The position numbers were made by a program, and so were the translations under genes. Source: PoT sp049331405 (lineage in GTDB: Bacteria > Planctomycetota > Planctomycetia > Isosphaerales > Isosphaeraceae). Taken from it: a stretch of 64,000 nucleotides of DNA. The number at the start of each line of letters is the position of its first letter. The stretch's first letter is position 1. The stretch lies in contig NZ_CP186274.1 in the NCBI RefSeq assembly GCF_049331405.1, positions 6,200,001-6,264,000 on the forward strand, given 5' to 3'. The notes under the pieces are model-generated. The model was given only the letters and a program-made list of their open reading frames with translations. It did not search any database and was not told where the DNA came from. Positions 25,727 to 35,145 of the stretch are shown piece after piece.

Positions 25727-26915
25727 CTATTTGACCGGCTCAGCCCGACTCCCGTCAAGGACAATCGCTCGAAACCCATCCGTCAAGGATACATCAGAAT
25801 CTTGACTTGACAAATTATTTATAAACATTTTGATTATTTGTCTTGAAGCCTCCGTCAGCCCGGCCGCCATGGCGGGAGATCGTTCTCGCCATCGGCCGGC
25901 CTCGTCCTTGATCCGCAGGGTCCGGACGCGCCAGCAGAAGTTGTAGCCGTACATGGTCAGGTATGTCATCGCCTCGTGGGCTTCCCAATCCTTGCTGAAC
26001 CGGTAGGTCTTCCTCGCCTTCCTCGCGTTGAATCCGCGGTTGGTCCCGTGCTGACGCTCGACGAAAGACGTGTTCACCCGATGACTGACCTTCGATCCGC
26101 CCAACGACTCCTCCAGCCGGGCCGACGACCCGAAGATCAGGCGTTATTCCACGGCGATCACGCGGTTGCCCTCGCGCGTCTTGTGGACCGTCGCGTAGAC
26201 GAATCCCTCCGGCAACCGGCGTCGGGGGAGCAGCCGCGGTCGCCCCGGCCCGCGTGCCCGCGGCTCGGCCTCTCCGAAGACGCCCTCGATCGCCGCCTCG
26301 TAGGGCGCATATTCATCGCCGGTCATCAGGGCCGGGGCCCGGCCTCCGAGCCGGCCCCGCACCTCGGCGACGATCGCCTCGGCGTTCTCGGCCGTACGCG
26401 CCCCGGGGACGACCGCCAGGACCAGGCGATGCTCGGGGTCGTACGCGACGTGGTCCCAGTAGTCACCGCGATGCGCGTCGTCGGGCTCCGCCAGGTCGCA
26501 GTTCCTCTGCTTCTTGCCCACGAACGCCCACTTCTCGTCGAGCTGGACCTCGCGGGTCGCGGGGGGAAAAGGCCACCAACTCGTCGTGGGCGGCTTGGGC
26601 GTGCCGGCCGGCCAGCGTGGCCAGGCGGCCGACCGTGTCCTTACTGACGCCCACCAGCCGCGCCGTCAGGCGGATGCCACATCCCTCGGCCAGGTGCTCC
26701 AGGATCGCGATGGCCTTCTCGTGCGTGATCTTGGAATTGAACAGCGGGGTCCCCTTGAACTCGGAGAAGCGGGCCTTGCACGCGTTGCAGTAGAGGAGGC
26801 GGTGGACTCCCCTGGCGAAGCGGTCGCAGACGGACAGGTTGCCGGCCCCGCGCTCGCCGTGGCGAGGGCAATCCGGGTTCTGGCAACAGAAGCGGCTGAG
26901 GTCGTCCGCGGGCAT
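25727..26915 (-). pseudogene. IS1-like transposase, inactivated by a frameshift and an in-frame stop
   Basis: Three pieces make one protein of about 395 codons. The N-terminal piece (26915 to about 26560) has an IS1-type zinc finger (CCQNPDCPRHG, YCNACKARF) and helix-turn-helix (RLTARLVGVSKDTVGRLA). The frame shifts at a TTTTCCCCCC tract near 26560-26569. The middle piece carries the first catalytic Asp region (just before WAFVGKKQ) and the second (LMTGDEYAPYE). A TAA at 26144-26146 stops it in frame. The C-terminal piece (26104-25727) has NTSFVERQHGTNRGFNARKA and RKTYRFSK, which match the IS1 DDE Glu motif. The shift could be a programmed one, but the in-frame stop makes it a dead copy. No terminal inverted repeats or target duplication could be defined by eye. 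Confidence 0.8.
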
Positions 26916-27160
26916 GATTCACCCCGGCGTGGTCCATCTGGATGGTCGGTTCCTGGACGACAGCCTACCCATCAGTAGAATCCCGTGCAACCGTTATCGG
27001 ACACCACCGCAACCGTCAATGAGAATCATAGGGATGTAACCCTAGGCTGGCTGGGCAAAGACGGCCGCCCTTGGGCATGTTGAATAAGTCACATGCGGAA
27101 TTGTTCCGGCGGATCTCGTGAAGAATTCGGGAAGGGGTGCTCGGCGTCTATCGCGCAAGA

Positions 27161-28363
27161 TCAAGATGTGAGGGCTTGATCGATCTGGTGCCAGAGGTCG
27201 TCGGGGTGTTCGAGGCCGACGGAGAGGCGGACGAGGCCGGGGGTGATCCCCTGCCGCGCCCATTGCTCGGCCGACTGGCCGCGGTGGCTGGTGGTGGCGG
27301 GATGACTGAGTGTGGTGGCGACGTCGCCGAGGCTCGGGGCGAACGGGATCTCGCGGGCGTTCCGGATGAAGGCGTCGGCCTGTTCGCGGCCCCCGAGGTC
27401 GATCGTCAGGATGGTCCCGAAGCCGCCGCGGAGCACGCGCGACGCCCGCTCGTGGTCGGGGTGGGACGGCAGCCCCGGATAGTGGACGGCCCCGACGCGT
27501 TTGTCGCCGGCCAGGTGCCCGGCCAGCGTCAAGGCGGTGGCACAGGCCCGCGCCGAGCGCACGGGGAGGGTCGCCGAGCCCCTGAGGGCGAGCCAACTCT
27601 CGAACGGGTTGCCGGCGAGCCCGAAGGTCGACGCCACCGTTGCGACGCGGGCCATGCGCTCGCGCGAGGTGGCGACCAGCCCGAGGGTCAGGTCGCTATG
27701 CCCGCCGATGAGCTTGGTGGCCGAATGGACGACGAAGTCGGCCCCGAGTTCGAGCGGGCGGCAGAGCAGAGGCGCGAACGTGTGATCGATCGCGAACGGG
27801 ACCCCCGCGGCGCGGCCGATGTCGGCGAGCCCGGCGATGTCGGCGAGCCTCACCAAGGGGTTCGAGAGCGTCTCGGCGAAAATGACCTTCGTCGCGGGCG
27901 TCAGGGCCTTGCGGAGCGTCTCCGGGCGGGTCGAGTCGAAGAGGCGATGCTTGATCCCGAACCGGGGCAGTTCCCGGCCCACCAGGGCCACCGTCCGCCC
28001 GTAGAGCCCTTCGGACAGGGCGACCTCCCCCCCCTGCTCCAGTAAGGCGAGGAATACGGCGGCCTCGGCCGCCATACCCGAGGCGCAGACGAGCCCGGCC
28101 TCGGCCCCCTCGATCGTGGCGATCTTCTCGCCGAGCTGGGCGGCATTGGGGTGGCCGTCTCGCGCGTAGATGAACCCGGAGTCTCGCCCTTCGTACAGGG
28201 CGTCGACGTGGTCGAGGCCGTCGATTTTATAGACGACGCTGAGGTGGATCGGCGGCGTCAGCGGGGTCGTGGAGAGTTCGACGTCAGCAGGAGGTCGCGC
28301 ACAGGATGTGGCGATGTCGGGGCGACGAGGCGAGGAATTCATGGCCCGACCGATCCCATCCAT
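27161..28363 (-). CDS. PLP-dependent trans-sulfuration enzyme (Cys/Met metabolism family)
   Basis: A 400-residue fold-type-I PLP enzyme of the cystathionine gamma-synthase / gamma-lyase / methionine gamma-lyase group. The PLP Lys lies in HSATKLIGGHSD; the PLP-binding Asp in PFAIDHTFAPLL; substrate-loop features in ALYEGRDSGFIYARDGHPNA. Motifs alone do not separate synthase from lyase. The start is 12 bp after the stop of the PP2C gene, so both are probably co-transcribed. ATG 28342 (NSSPRRPD) is an alternative start. Confidence 0.88.
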   Translation of the reverse strand: MDGIGRAMNSSPRRPDIATSCARPPADVELSTTPLTPPIHLSVVYKIDGLDHVDALYEGRDSGFIYARDGHPNAAQLGEKIATIEGAEAGLVCASGMAAEAAVFLALLEQGGEVALSEGLYGRTVALVGRELPRFGIKHRLFDSTRPETLRKALTPATKVIFAETLSNPLVRLADIAGLADIGRAAGVPFAIDHTFAPLLCRPLELGADFVVHSATKLIGGHSDLTLGLVATSRERMARVATVASTFGLAGNPFESWLALRGSATLPVRSARACATALTLAGHLAGDKRVGAVHYPGLPSHPDHERASRVLRGGFGTILTIDLGGREQADAFIRNAREIPFAPSLGDVATTLSHPATTSHRGQSAEQWARQGITPGLVRLSVGLEHPDDLWHQIDQALTS

Positions 28364-28375
28364 CCGAGGTGTGAG

Positions 28376-29536
28376 TTAGACCATCTGGCTCTTGCGCTGG
28401 AAGCGGGCGGCCACGCCGAGCAGGACCAGCATCTCGCCCAGGTTCTTCAGGGCGGCCCGGAGGTTGCCGGCGGCCCGGGCTTCACCTTCGAGGCGACGAT
28501 AATGGGCGAACTGGGTCCAGTCAAGGGACCAGGCCTGCTCGATGGCGTGCCCCTGGGCGCGTCGGATCAGATCCGAGATCCGATCGACCAGCTCGAGCGT
28601 GATCGGGCATTCGGCCGAGCGATAGGGGTGATCCTCGACGACTTCGGCCTCCCCTTTCTTCTTCCCGCCGCTGAAGAGGCTGGTGAGGCTGAATTTCTTC
28701 TTCTCGGCCTTGCCGCCGTTGCTCGAAGGCTGCGCGGCGGAGTCGGCCGGCATGTCCTCGGCCGTGTCGGGCTCGACCCAGTTGCCCACCCGGAGGATGA
28801 CGACGGTGATGTTGTCGTGCCCGCCCCGGAGGTTGGCCAGGTTGATGAGGAACCGGCAGGCGTCCTTGGGGTGGAAGTTGGCCGCGAATGCGCCGATCTC
28901 GGGGTCGTTGATGGGGCCGGAGAGCCCGTCGGAGCAGAGCAAGTAGACGTCGTTGGGGGCGACGGCGAGCGGCCCTTCGATGTCGACCTCGACGCTCGGG
29001 TCGGGCCCGAGGCTCCGCGTGATCACATTCTTGGGGACGGCGACGTTGGCATTCTCGGGGGACAGATGCTTGCGCTTGACCAACTCCCAGACGAGGCTGT
29101 GGTCGAACGAGAGCTGATCGATCCGCCCCTCGCGGATCCGATAGACGCGCGAGTCGCCGACGTGGGCGATGAGGGCCCCTTGCGGGAGCAGCAGCAGGGT
29201 CGAGCAGGTCGTGCCCATCCCCTGGAAGTCGCGATTGGCCGTGGCCCGGCTGTGGATCAGTGTACCGACCTCGCGATACGCCTTGGTGATGGCGTCGGAC
29301 GAGGGGGCCGACTTGGCCTTATTGTAATTATGGGGGATGTTGTCGCAGGCCATCTTGCTGGCGAGCTCGCCGACGGCATGGGCCCCCATCCCGTCGGCCA
29401 CCATGAAGAGATGCCCGCGCTGCCGCCAGGTCTCCGGATTGGACGCGCGGACGATCGAATAGCTATCTTGATTATTCGAACGGCGCATCCCTGTATCGGT
29501 CGCCGCGGCATCGATGATGATGTCGTCCCAGTTCAC
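28376..29536 (-). CDS. PP2C-family serine/threonine phosphatase
   Basis: A 386-residue protein. The PPM catalytic domain covers about 1-255: GMRRSNNQDSY, HLFMVADGMGAHAVGE, HVGDSRVYRI, LLCSDGLSG and GGHDNITVVIL, with all metal-ligand Asp residues. A basic, lysine-rich linker (about 280-305) and a helical C-terminal domain of about 80 residues follow; the latter is not recognised. No transmembrane segment. Bacterial PP2C enzymes of this type reverse Hanks-type kinases; none is adjacent. Confidence 0.92.
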   Translation of the reverse strand: MNWDDIIIDAAATDTGMRRSNNQDSYSIVRASNPETWRQRGHLFMVADGMGAHAVGELASKMACDNIPHNYNKAKSAPSSDAITKAYREVGTLIHSRATANRDFQGMGTTCSTLLLLPQGALIAHVGDSRVYRIREGRIDQLSFDHSLVWELVKRKHLSPENANVAVPKNVITRSLGPDPSVEVDIEGPLAVAPNDVYLLCSDGLSGPINDPEIGAFAANFHPKDACRFLINLANLRGGHDNITVVILRVGNWVEPDTAEDMPADSAAQPSSNGGKAEKKKFSLTSLFSGGKKKGEAEVVEDHPYRSAECPITLELVDRISDLIRRAQGHAIEQAWSLDWTQFAHYRRLEGEARAAGNLRAALKNLGEMLVLLGVAARFQRKSQMV

Positions 29537-29982
29537 GACCCGACCTTATCTAGAATCCGTCGCCGGCCGCACCCGAGCCCTTGGCGATCCGTGACGCCGG
29601 CAAGAGGGGACGAAGCCAACTCGGGAAGAGTGCAGAGATCCTCGCCTCTCGGGAACGGACCCTTCGAACCGAACCGACCCGGTCGATCGGATGCGATGGC
29701 CGCCGTCCCTCCTCAAAGCGAGCCTTCCCAAACGAAGCGCCGCCGGCGGGCCGGCGAGACTTCTTGATGGGGGCATTGTATCGCTCGTTGGAAGGTCGGG
29801 AAGAGAAAAAACTCGCATGCGCGCCCATGTTTCGTCAAGCATCAAAGCCGGCGAAGTCCCGGGGACGGCTAATCTCTTCCCAATCGGACCATTCCCGGGT
29901 GGATAGGCATGAAACTTTACTTGCGGTATCGTAAGTTTGTGACCAAGAATCTTTGCCGACCTCCGAGAACGTTCGTCGCCCC
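29537..29982. other. Divergent promoter region between PP2C and M16 peptidase genes
   Basis: 446 bp with no supported gene. An imperfect inverted repeat (TACTTGCG..CGTAAGT type) lies near 29918-29936 upstream of the peptidase start. Otherwise nothing distinctive. Confidence 0.45.
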
Positions 29983-32640
29983 ATGACATGGCCCCTCCTC
30001 TTCCCCGAATTCCCGTTTACAAAGACCACGCTCGCCAACGGACTTGACGTCATCATCAGGCGCCAAGGGCCCCTGCCCCTGGTGGCCGTGAACCTCTGGT
30101 ATCACGTCGGATCCAAGAACGAAGAGCGGCGTCAGCGCGGTTTTGCGCACCTGTTCGAACACCTCATGTTCGAAGGCTCCGAGCACTATCCCGGCGACTT
30201 CTTTAAGCCGCTTCAGCGCCTCGGGGCGAGCATCAACGGCTCCACCTCCGCCGACAGGACGAATTATTTCGTCGACCTCCCCGCCGCCCATCTCGAGCGG
30301 GCCCTGGCGATGGAGTCGGATCGGATGGGGCACTTCCTCCCGGCCCTGACCGAGGAGAAGTTGCGGATCCAGAAGGACGTGGTCAAGAACGAGTATCGGC
30401 AGAACTACGGGAACCGCCCGTATGGGATGGTCGGCCGGATCCTGGCCGAGTCACTGTATCCACCCGACCACCCCTATAACTGGCTCACGATCGGCCTGAT
30501 GGAAGAGGTCGAGGCGGCCACGCGCGAGGACGTCGAGGCTTTCTTCCTCCGTTATTACGTGCCGAGCAACGCGAGCCTCTGCCTCGTCGGCGATCTCGAC
30601 GAGGATAAGGCCCTCGCATTGGCCGAGCGCTACTTCGGTCCGATCGCCGGGGGATCCAAGTCCCTGCGGATCTGGGCGCCAACGGTTGAGCTGACGCAAG
30701 GTCAAGAGATCGTTCTCAATGACCGCGTCGAATTAGATCGATATTATGAAGTATGGCCGACGGTCGCCCATTTCGGGGACGACGACGCCCCGTTGACGCT
30801 CCTGGCCGACATCCTGGCCCGGGGCAAGTCGAGCCGGCTCTATCGCAAGCTCGTTGTGGATAAGGGTCTGGCCCAGGACGTGACGGTCTCGCAGTCGGCC
30901 CGGGAGCTCGCCGGGACCTTCGGCGTCGTGGTGACGCTCCGCCCCGGGGAGTCCTGGGAAGAGGCCCGCGCCCTGGTCCTGTCGGAGCTGGCCGAGGTCG
31001 CCGAGCGCGGGGTCGAGGCGGATGAGCTCGAGCGGGTCAAGAATGGGCGGACGGCCGGGTTCATCTACGCGATGGACAACATCGGCGGGTTCGGCGGCGT
31101 GGCCGATCGCCTCAATGCCTACAATACGTATCGAGGCGACCCGGGCTGGTTCCGGCAGGACCTCGAGCGATACCTGGCGGTCCGAGGCGAGGAGATGCAG
31201 GCGGCGGCCAGACGCCACCTGATCGGTCGGAATTCGATCCGGCTTCTGGTCCAGGGGAAGAAGCCGGCGACCACCCTGCCGCCGCTCGATCGCTCGGTCG
31301 TCCCCTCGAGCGCCCCGGCCGTGCCATTCAGCGCCCCTCGCCCCGAGACGGTGACGCTCGCCTGCGGGATCCCGCTCTGGGTGCTCCCGCGCAGGGACCT
31401 GCCGATCATCGCGGCGACCGTGGCGCTCGGCGGGGGTGGAGCCGGGACCCAGGCCCCCGGGGTCTACGGCCTGGCGCAACTCACCGCGTCGATGATGGAC
31501 GAGGGGACGACCACGCGGTCGTCGCTCGACCTCGCCCGCGCGGCCGAGTCCATGGGCTCGAGTCTCTCGACGAGCTGCGGCTGGGATGGCGCCTACGTCA
31601 GCCTCCAGAGCCTCTCGCCGCACTGGCAATCGAGCCTCGACCTGGCCGTCGACGTGCTCCGGAACCCGACCTTCCCCGAGGCGGAGTGGAACCGGATCCA
31701 CGCCCAGACCATGGCCGGGCTCAAGGCCGAGCGCGACCGCGCCGAGTCCAGGGCCCATCGCGCCCTGCTCCACGCCCTCTACCCGGCCAACCACCCGTTT
31801 TCCTCGCCCGTCGATGGCGAGGAAGCGATCGTCGCGAAGCTGACCCTCGACGACGCCCGCCGGTTCCATGCCGAGCATCACGGCCCGTTCAACGCGGCCT
31901 GCGTGGTGGCCGGCGACGTCGACATCGACCGGGTCGCGAAGGAGCTGGACGAGAGGCTCGCCGGTTGGGTCGGGCCGGAGACGACCAGGCCCGCCCTGCA
32001 AGCCCCCGCCCTGCCCACGCAAAGACGACTGCTCCTGCTTGACCGCCCGGGGGCACCCCAGGCGGTGGTGCATGCGGGGCACGTCGGGGTCCATCGGCTC
32101 GACCCCGACTACACCGACCTGCTCGTCCTGAACCAGATCCTCGGCGGTCAGTTCTCCTCAAGGCTCAACGCGAAGCTCCGCGAGGAAAAAGGGTTCACCT
32201 ACGGGATCCGCAGCAGCTTCGACGTGCGCCGGAGTGCCGGGCCTTTCGTCGTCGCCGCGAGCCTCCAGAGCGACCGGCTTGCCGAGGCGATTGAGGACCT
32301 GCGCGGGGAGGTCGAGGCCCTGCTGACCGATCGTCCGCCGACCGAATCGGAACTGGATGATGCCCGGCGATCGTTGATCGAGGGGCAGGCCCGGCAGTTC
32401 GAGACCCCGTCGTCGCTGGTCGCGCGTTATGCCGGGCTGTTCATCCACGGCCTGCCGACCGACTACCACGCGCAGTTCGCCGGGCGGCTGGCCTCGATCA
32501 GCGTCGACTCGATGAGGGCCGCGGGCTCGCGCCGGATCCACCCGGAGTCGCTGACCTTCGTCGTGGTCGCGGACGCCTCGAAGGTGCTCGGCCCGCTCCA
32601 AGGGTTGGGCTGGGCCGAGGTCGAAGTCGTCTCGGAGTAA
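29983..32640 (+). CDS. M16-family zinc metallopeptidase (two fused halves)
   Basis: An 885-residue pitrilysin/insulinase-type protein. The first half has the inverted zinc motif HLFEH (residues 56-60) and a downstream Glu in KDVVKNEYRQNYG, so it is catalytic. The second half (about 455 onwards) has the same fold but lacks HxxEH and is the non-catalytic partner, as in fused M16 enzymes. No signal peptide is evident. ATG 29983 (MTWPLLFPEF) is chosen; a TTG at 29953 is the only other in-frame start nearby. Confidence 0.92.
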   Translation: MTWPLLFPEFPFTKTTLANGLDVIIRRQGPLPLVAVNLWYHVGSKNEERRQRGFAHLFEHLMFEGSEHYPGDFFKPLQRLGASINGSTSADRTNYFVDLPAAHLERALAMESDRMGHFLPALTEEKLRIQKDVVKNEYRQNYGNRPYGMVGRILAESLYPPDHPYNWLTIGLMEEVEAATREDVEAFFLRYYVPSNASLCLVGDLDEDKALALAERYFGPIAGGSKSLRIWAPTVELTQGQEIVLNDRVELDRYYEVWPTVAHFGDDDAPLTLLADILARGKSSRLYRKLVVDKGLAQDVTVSQSARELAGTFGVVVTLRPGESWEEARALVLSELAEVAERGVEADELERVKNGRTAGFIYAMDNIGGFGGVADRLNAYNTYRGDPGWFRQDLERYLAVRGEEMQAAARRHLIGRNSIRLLVQGKKPATTLPPLDRSVVPSSAPAVPFSAPRPETVTLACGIPLWVLPRRDLPIIAATVALGGGGAGTQAPGVYGLAQLTASMMDEGTTTRSSLDLARAAESMGSSLSTSCGWDGAYVSLQSLSPHWQSSLDLAVDVLRNPTFPEAEWNRIHAQTMAGLKAERDRAESRAHRALLHALYPANHPFSSPVDGEEAIVAKLTLDDARRFHAEHHGPFNAACVVAGDVDIDRVAKELDERLAGWVGPETTRPALQAPALPTQRRLLLLDRPGAPQAVVHAGHVGVHRLDPDYTDLLVLNQILGGQFSSRLNAKLREEKGFTYGIRSSFDVRRSAGPFVVAASLQSDRLAEAIEDLRGEVEALLTDRPPTESELDDARRSLIEGQARQFETPSSLVARYAGLFIHGLPTDYHAQFAGRLASISVDSMRAAGSRRIHPESLTFVVVADASKVLGPLQGLGWAEVEVVSE

Positions 32641-32797
32641 GCCTCGCGTCGACGCGGGGGTTGTATCGAAACATACAAACCTTTGCGCGAAACGGGGGCC
32701 GGATTCTCGGCGAAACCCTTAGCGGCGCGGGCACGGACGAATACAATGTCATGGACATTCAGGATGGCCCTTTCCCCAATGACGGACGGGTTCCCCG

Positions 32798-34498
32798 ATG
32801 CCGCCCACGAAGCGCCCCCGTCTCACGCGTCTCGCACGCATCCAGTTTCGCCGATTGGTGCGTCGGCTCGACCGGCTGGCACCCCTGATCCTGCTCTGGC
32901 TCCCTTCGTGGGGGACCAGCCTGCTGCTCCACGCGATCGCGATCCTGCTCCTGGCCCTCTACTTCTACACCCACACCGGCGCCCGTAAGGAGGCGGTGAT
33001 CCAGGCGAGCCTCCCCTCGCAGCTATCCGACGACGTGACCTCGCTAGTGCCCGCCAAGATCGCGGGGGATCCGTTCACGACCCTGAAGAATGAAGAATCC
33101 CCCTCCCTGGCGCTCAAGCCCTCGCCGCTCGATGCCGAGGAGATCGTCCAGCCGAAGATGCCCGACCTCACGGAGTTCGCCCCCGAGCTCGCGGCGCCCG
33201 AGATGCCCATGGAGACGGCGCCCGGCCCAGAGCCCAAGGGGGCGAGGGCCAGGGGCGGAAGGGGAGGCTCGGGTCGAGGCCTGCCGTACGCCCTGCACGC
33301 CGAGAGCCTGATCGCCCCGTTCTCCGGCAGGCAGGGGGAATCGAAGGCGAAGCTCGTGCGTCGCGAAGGGGGGACGGCGCGGTCGGAGAAGGCCGTCGAG
33401 GACGGCATTGACTGGCTGATCCGGCACCAGCGCGAGGACGGCGGCTGGAGCCTCAACTTCCACGGCCAATGCCGGGACGGCGACGGTTGCCCCGAGCAGG
33501 TCGCCATGGAGTCCGACACCGCAGCGACCGGCCTGGCACTCTTGCCGCTCCTGGGCGCGGGGCACATCCACACCGCCAAGAGCCGATATCAGGGGAACGT
33601 CCGCAAGGGGCTCGAGTGGCTGGTCGAGCGTCAGCAGGACACGGGCGACTTCTTCATCGGTGGCAGCAACAGCGCCCGGATGTATAGCCACGCGATCGCC
33701 ACCATGGCCGTCTGCGAGGCCTACGGATTGTCCCAGGACCAGACCCTGCGGGGCCCCGCCCAGAAGGCGATCAACTTCATCATCGAGTCGCAGAACAGCG
33801 CGGACGGCGGCTGGCGGTATTTCCCGACCCAGCCCGGCGACACGTCGGTCTTCGGCTGGCAGATGTTCGCCCTGAGGAGCGCCCGGCTCTCGGGCCTGAA
33901 GATCCCCATCAATGCGCTCAAGGGATGCAAGACCTACCTCGACCTGGCCGCGACCGACGCGAGCAAGACGATGTATGGCTATCAGCCCGGCCGGGATGTC
34001 TCCCCCGTCATGACGGCCGAGGCCCTGTTGAGCCGCCAGTACCTCGGCTGGCCGCGCAACTTCCCCCCGCTGGTCAAGGGGGCCTCGCAGGTCGCGAACC
34101 ACCTGATGAACTCCCAGGATCGCAACATCTATTACTGGTATTACGCGACCCAGCTCCTGCACAACATGCAGAACAAGGACTGGAAGCGCTGGAATGTGCA
34201 GGTGCGCGAGGGCCTGATCGTGATGCAGATTGCGGGCAAAGGCTGCGACCGCGGGAGCTGGGACCCTCGCCTGCCCCAGCCCGACCGCTGGGGGGCCTCG
34301 GGCGGCCGGCTCTTCCTGACGGCCCTCTCCCTGCTCACCCTCGAGGTCTATTACCGCTACCTGCCGCTCTACCAGCCGAGCGACGCCGACTCCGCCCCGC
34401 TTGACGCCGACGCGCCCGCCGAGCCCAAGAAGCCGATCGTCAAGCCGAACGAACCGGCCGCCCTGAATCTCAAGGCCGGGCTCGCGCCGGGAGCCTGA
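32798..34498 (+). CDS. Membrane-anchored prenyltransferase/squalene-oxidase-repeat protein
   Basis: A 566-residue protein. A basic N-terminus and a hydrophobic segment (about 41-60, WGTSLLLHAIAILLLALYFY) anchor it; residues 100-190 are low-complexity, rich in Pro, Glu, Gly and Arg. Residues 200-535 form an alpha/alpha toroid (DWLIRHQREDGGWSLNFHGQ; INFIIESQNSADGGWRYFPT; CDRGSWDPRLPQPDRWG). There is no cyclase DXDD motif. Planctomycetes carry many such proteins; the function is unknown. A terminator-like hairpin follows at 34514. Confidence 0.88.
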   Translation: MPPTKRPRLTRLARIQFRRLVRRLDRLAPLILLWLPSWGTSLLLHAIAILLLALYFYTHTGARKEAVIQASLPSQLSDDVTSLVPAKIAGDPFTTLKNEESPSLALKPSPLDAEEIVQPKMPDLTEFAPELAAPEMPMETAPGPEPKGARARGGRGGSGRGLPYALHAESLIAPFSGRQGESKAKLVRREGGTARSEKAVEDGIDWLIRHQREDGGWSLNFHGQCRDGDGCPEQVAMESDTAATGLALLPLLGAGHIHTAKSRYQGNVRKGLEWLVERQQDTGDFFIGGSNSARMYSHAIATMAVCEAYGLSQDQTLRGPAQKAINFIIESQNSADGGWRYFPTQPGDTSVFGWQMFALRSARLSGLKIPINALKGCKTYLDLAATDASKTMYGYQPGRDVSPVMTAEALLSRQYLGWPRNFPPLVKGASQVANHLMNSQDRNIYYWYYATQLLHNMQNKDWKRWNVQVREGLIVMQIAGKGCDRGSWDPRLPQPDRWGASGGRLFLTALSLLTLEVYYRYLPLYQPSDADSAPLDADAPAEPKKPIVKPNEPAALNLKAGLAPGA

Positions 34499-34513
34499 GG
34501 CGAAAAAGAAGAG

Positions 34514-34545
34514 CGGCCCCGATGGCTGGTGGGCCATCGAGGCCG
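34514..34545 (+). terminator. Rho-independent-type terminator
   Basis: Left arm 34514-34526 and right arm 34533-34545 form 12 pairs with a single C/A mismatch around the loop TGGTGG. A T-rich run (TTCTCTC) follows. It starts 16 bp after the stop of the prenyltransferase-fold gene. Confidence 0.7.
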
Positions 34546-34607
34546 TTCTCTCAATCTCAATCGGATTCCGGCTGGCTCGCTCGGCTTGACTTAATACGTC
34601 ATAAATC

Positions 34608-34624
34608 CACGGCCTCTGGCCGTG
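34608..34624. repeat. Triloop hairpin upstream of IS200-like tnpA
   Basis: CACGGCC-TCT-GGCCGTG, 7-bp stem and 3-nt loop. It has the same architecture as the six hairpins downstream of tnpA and may mark the left end of the element. Confidence 0.55.
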
Positions 34625-34662
34625 CGACCCGAAGAGCTTCGAGCGATCCGACGTGCAATGAA

Positions 34663-34713
34663 ATAGGCTCCTCCTTCCAGGAAGGCCCCGAGGGGCAGGA
34701 AGGAGGAGCCTAT
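34663..34713 (+). promoter_or_regulatory. Long hairpin sequestering the tnpA ribosome-binding site and start
   Basis: ATAGGCTCCTCCTTCC (34663-34678) pairs perfectly over 16 bp with GGAAGGAGGAGCCTAT (34698-34713). The apical part can also fold (GCCCC-GA-GGGGC). The right arm contains the AGGAGGAG ribosome-binding site and the first two bases of the tnpA ATG, so the mRNA would hide its own translation start. IS200 transposase mRNA is known to be repressed by such a structure. Confidence 0.75.
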
Positions 34714-35138
34714 GCACGAATGGCAGAGCCTTTCCCATGTCCGGTGGGAATGCAAGTACCACGTCGTGATCATACCGAAGTACCGCCGCAAAGTCTTCTA
34801 CGGAAGGCTTCGGCATCAGATCGGCCCGATCCTTCGGGAATTGTGCCGTCAACGCGGGATCGATCTGTTGGAAGGGCACGCGATGCCCGACCACATCCAC
34901 CTGTGCTTGAGCATACCGCCCAAGTATAGCGTGGCGAACACGATCGGGTTCCTGAAGGGCAAGAGCGCCGTCCGGATCCATCGTGAGCTGTTGAAGGAGT
35001 CGCCGGATGACGGGCCTGCATTTCTGGGCGACGGGTTATTGCGTGAGCACGGTGGGCCTTGATGAGGCCCGGGTGCGGCAGTACATCCGCGAGCAGGATG
35101 AGCTGGATCGTCGGCAGGGCGAGTTGAACCTGGAGTAA
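34712..35138 (+). pseudogene. tnpA: IS200/IS605-type TnpA transposase, frameshifted
   Basis: The N-terminal frame encodes an HUH Y1 transposase: SLSHVRWECKYHVVIIPKYR, then the HUH motif region GHAMPDHIHLCLSIPPKYSV. Near 35003 one extra base (after AAGGAG) shifts the frame, so the current product ends GDGLLREHGGP at 35062. Reading the other frame continues as HFWATGYCVSTVGLDEARV and ends QGELNLE at 35138, the normal family C-terminus with the catalytic Tyr segment. The catalytic Tyr is therefore lost and the copy should be inactive. No tnpB is present. Confidence 0.85.
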
Positions 35139-35145
35139 CCCCGTA

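Noticed and set aside
24229..25779. A 516-codon minus-strand frame overlapping the YeiH gene in another frame
   Set aside because: The YeiH frame has membrane helices and family motifs; this frame does not.
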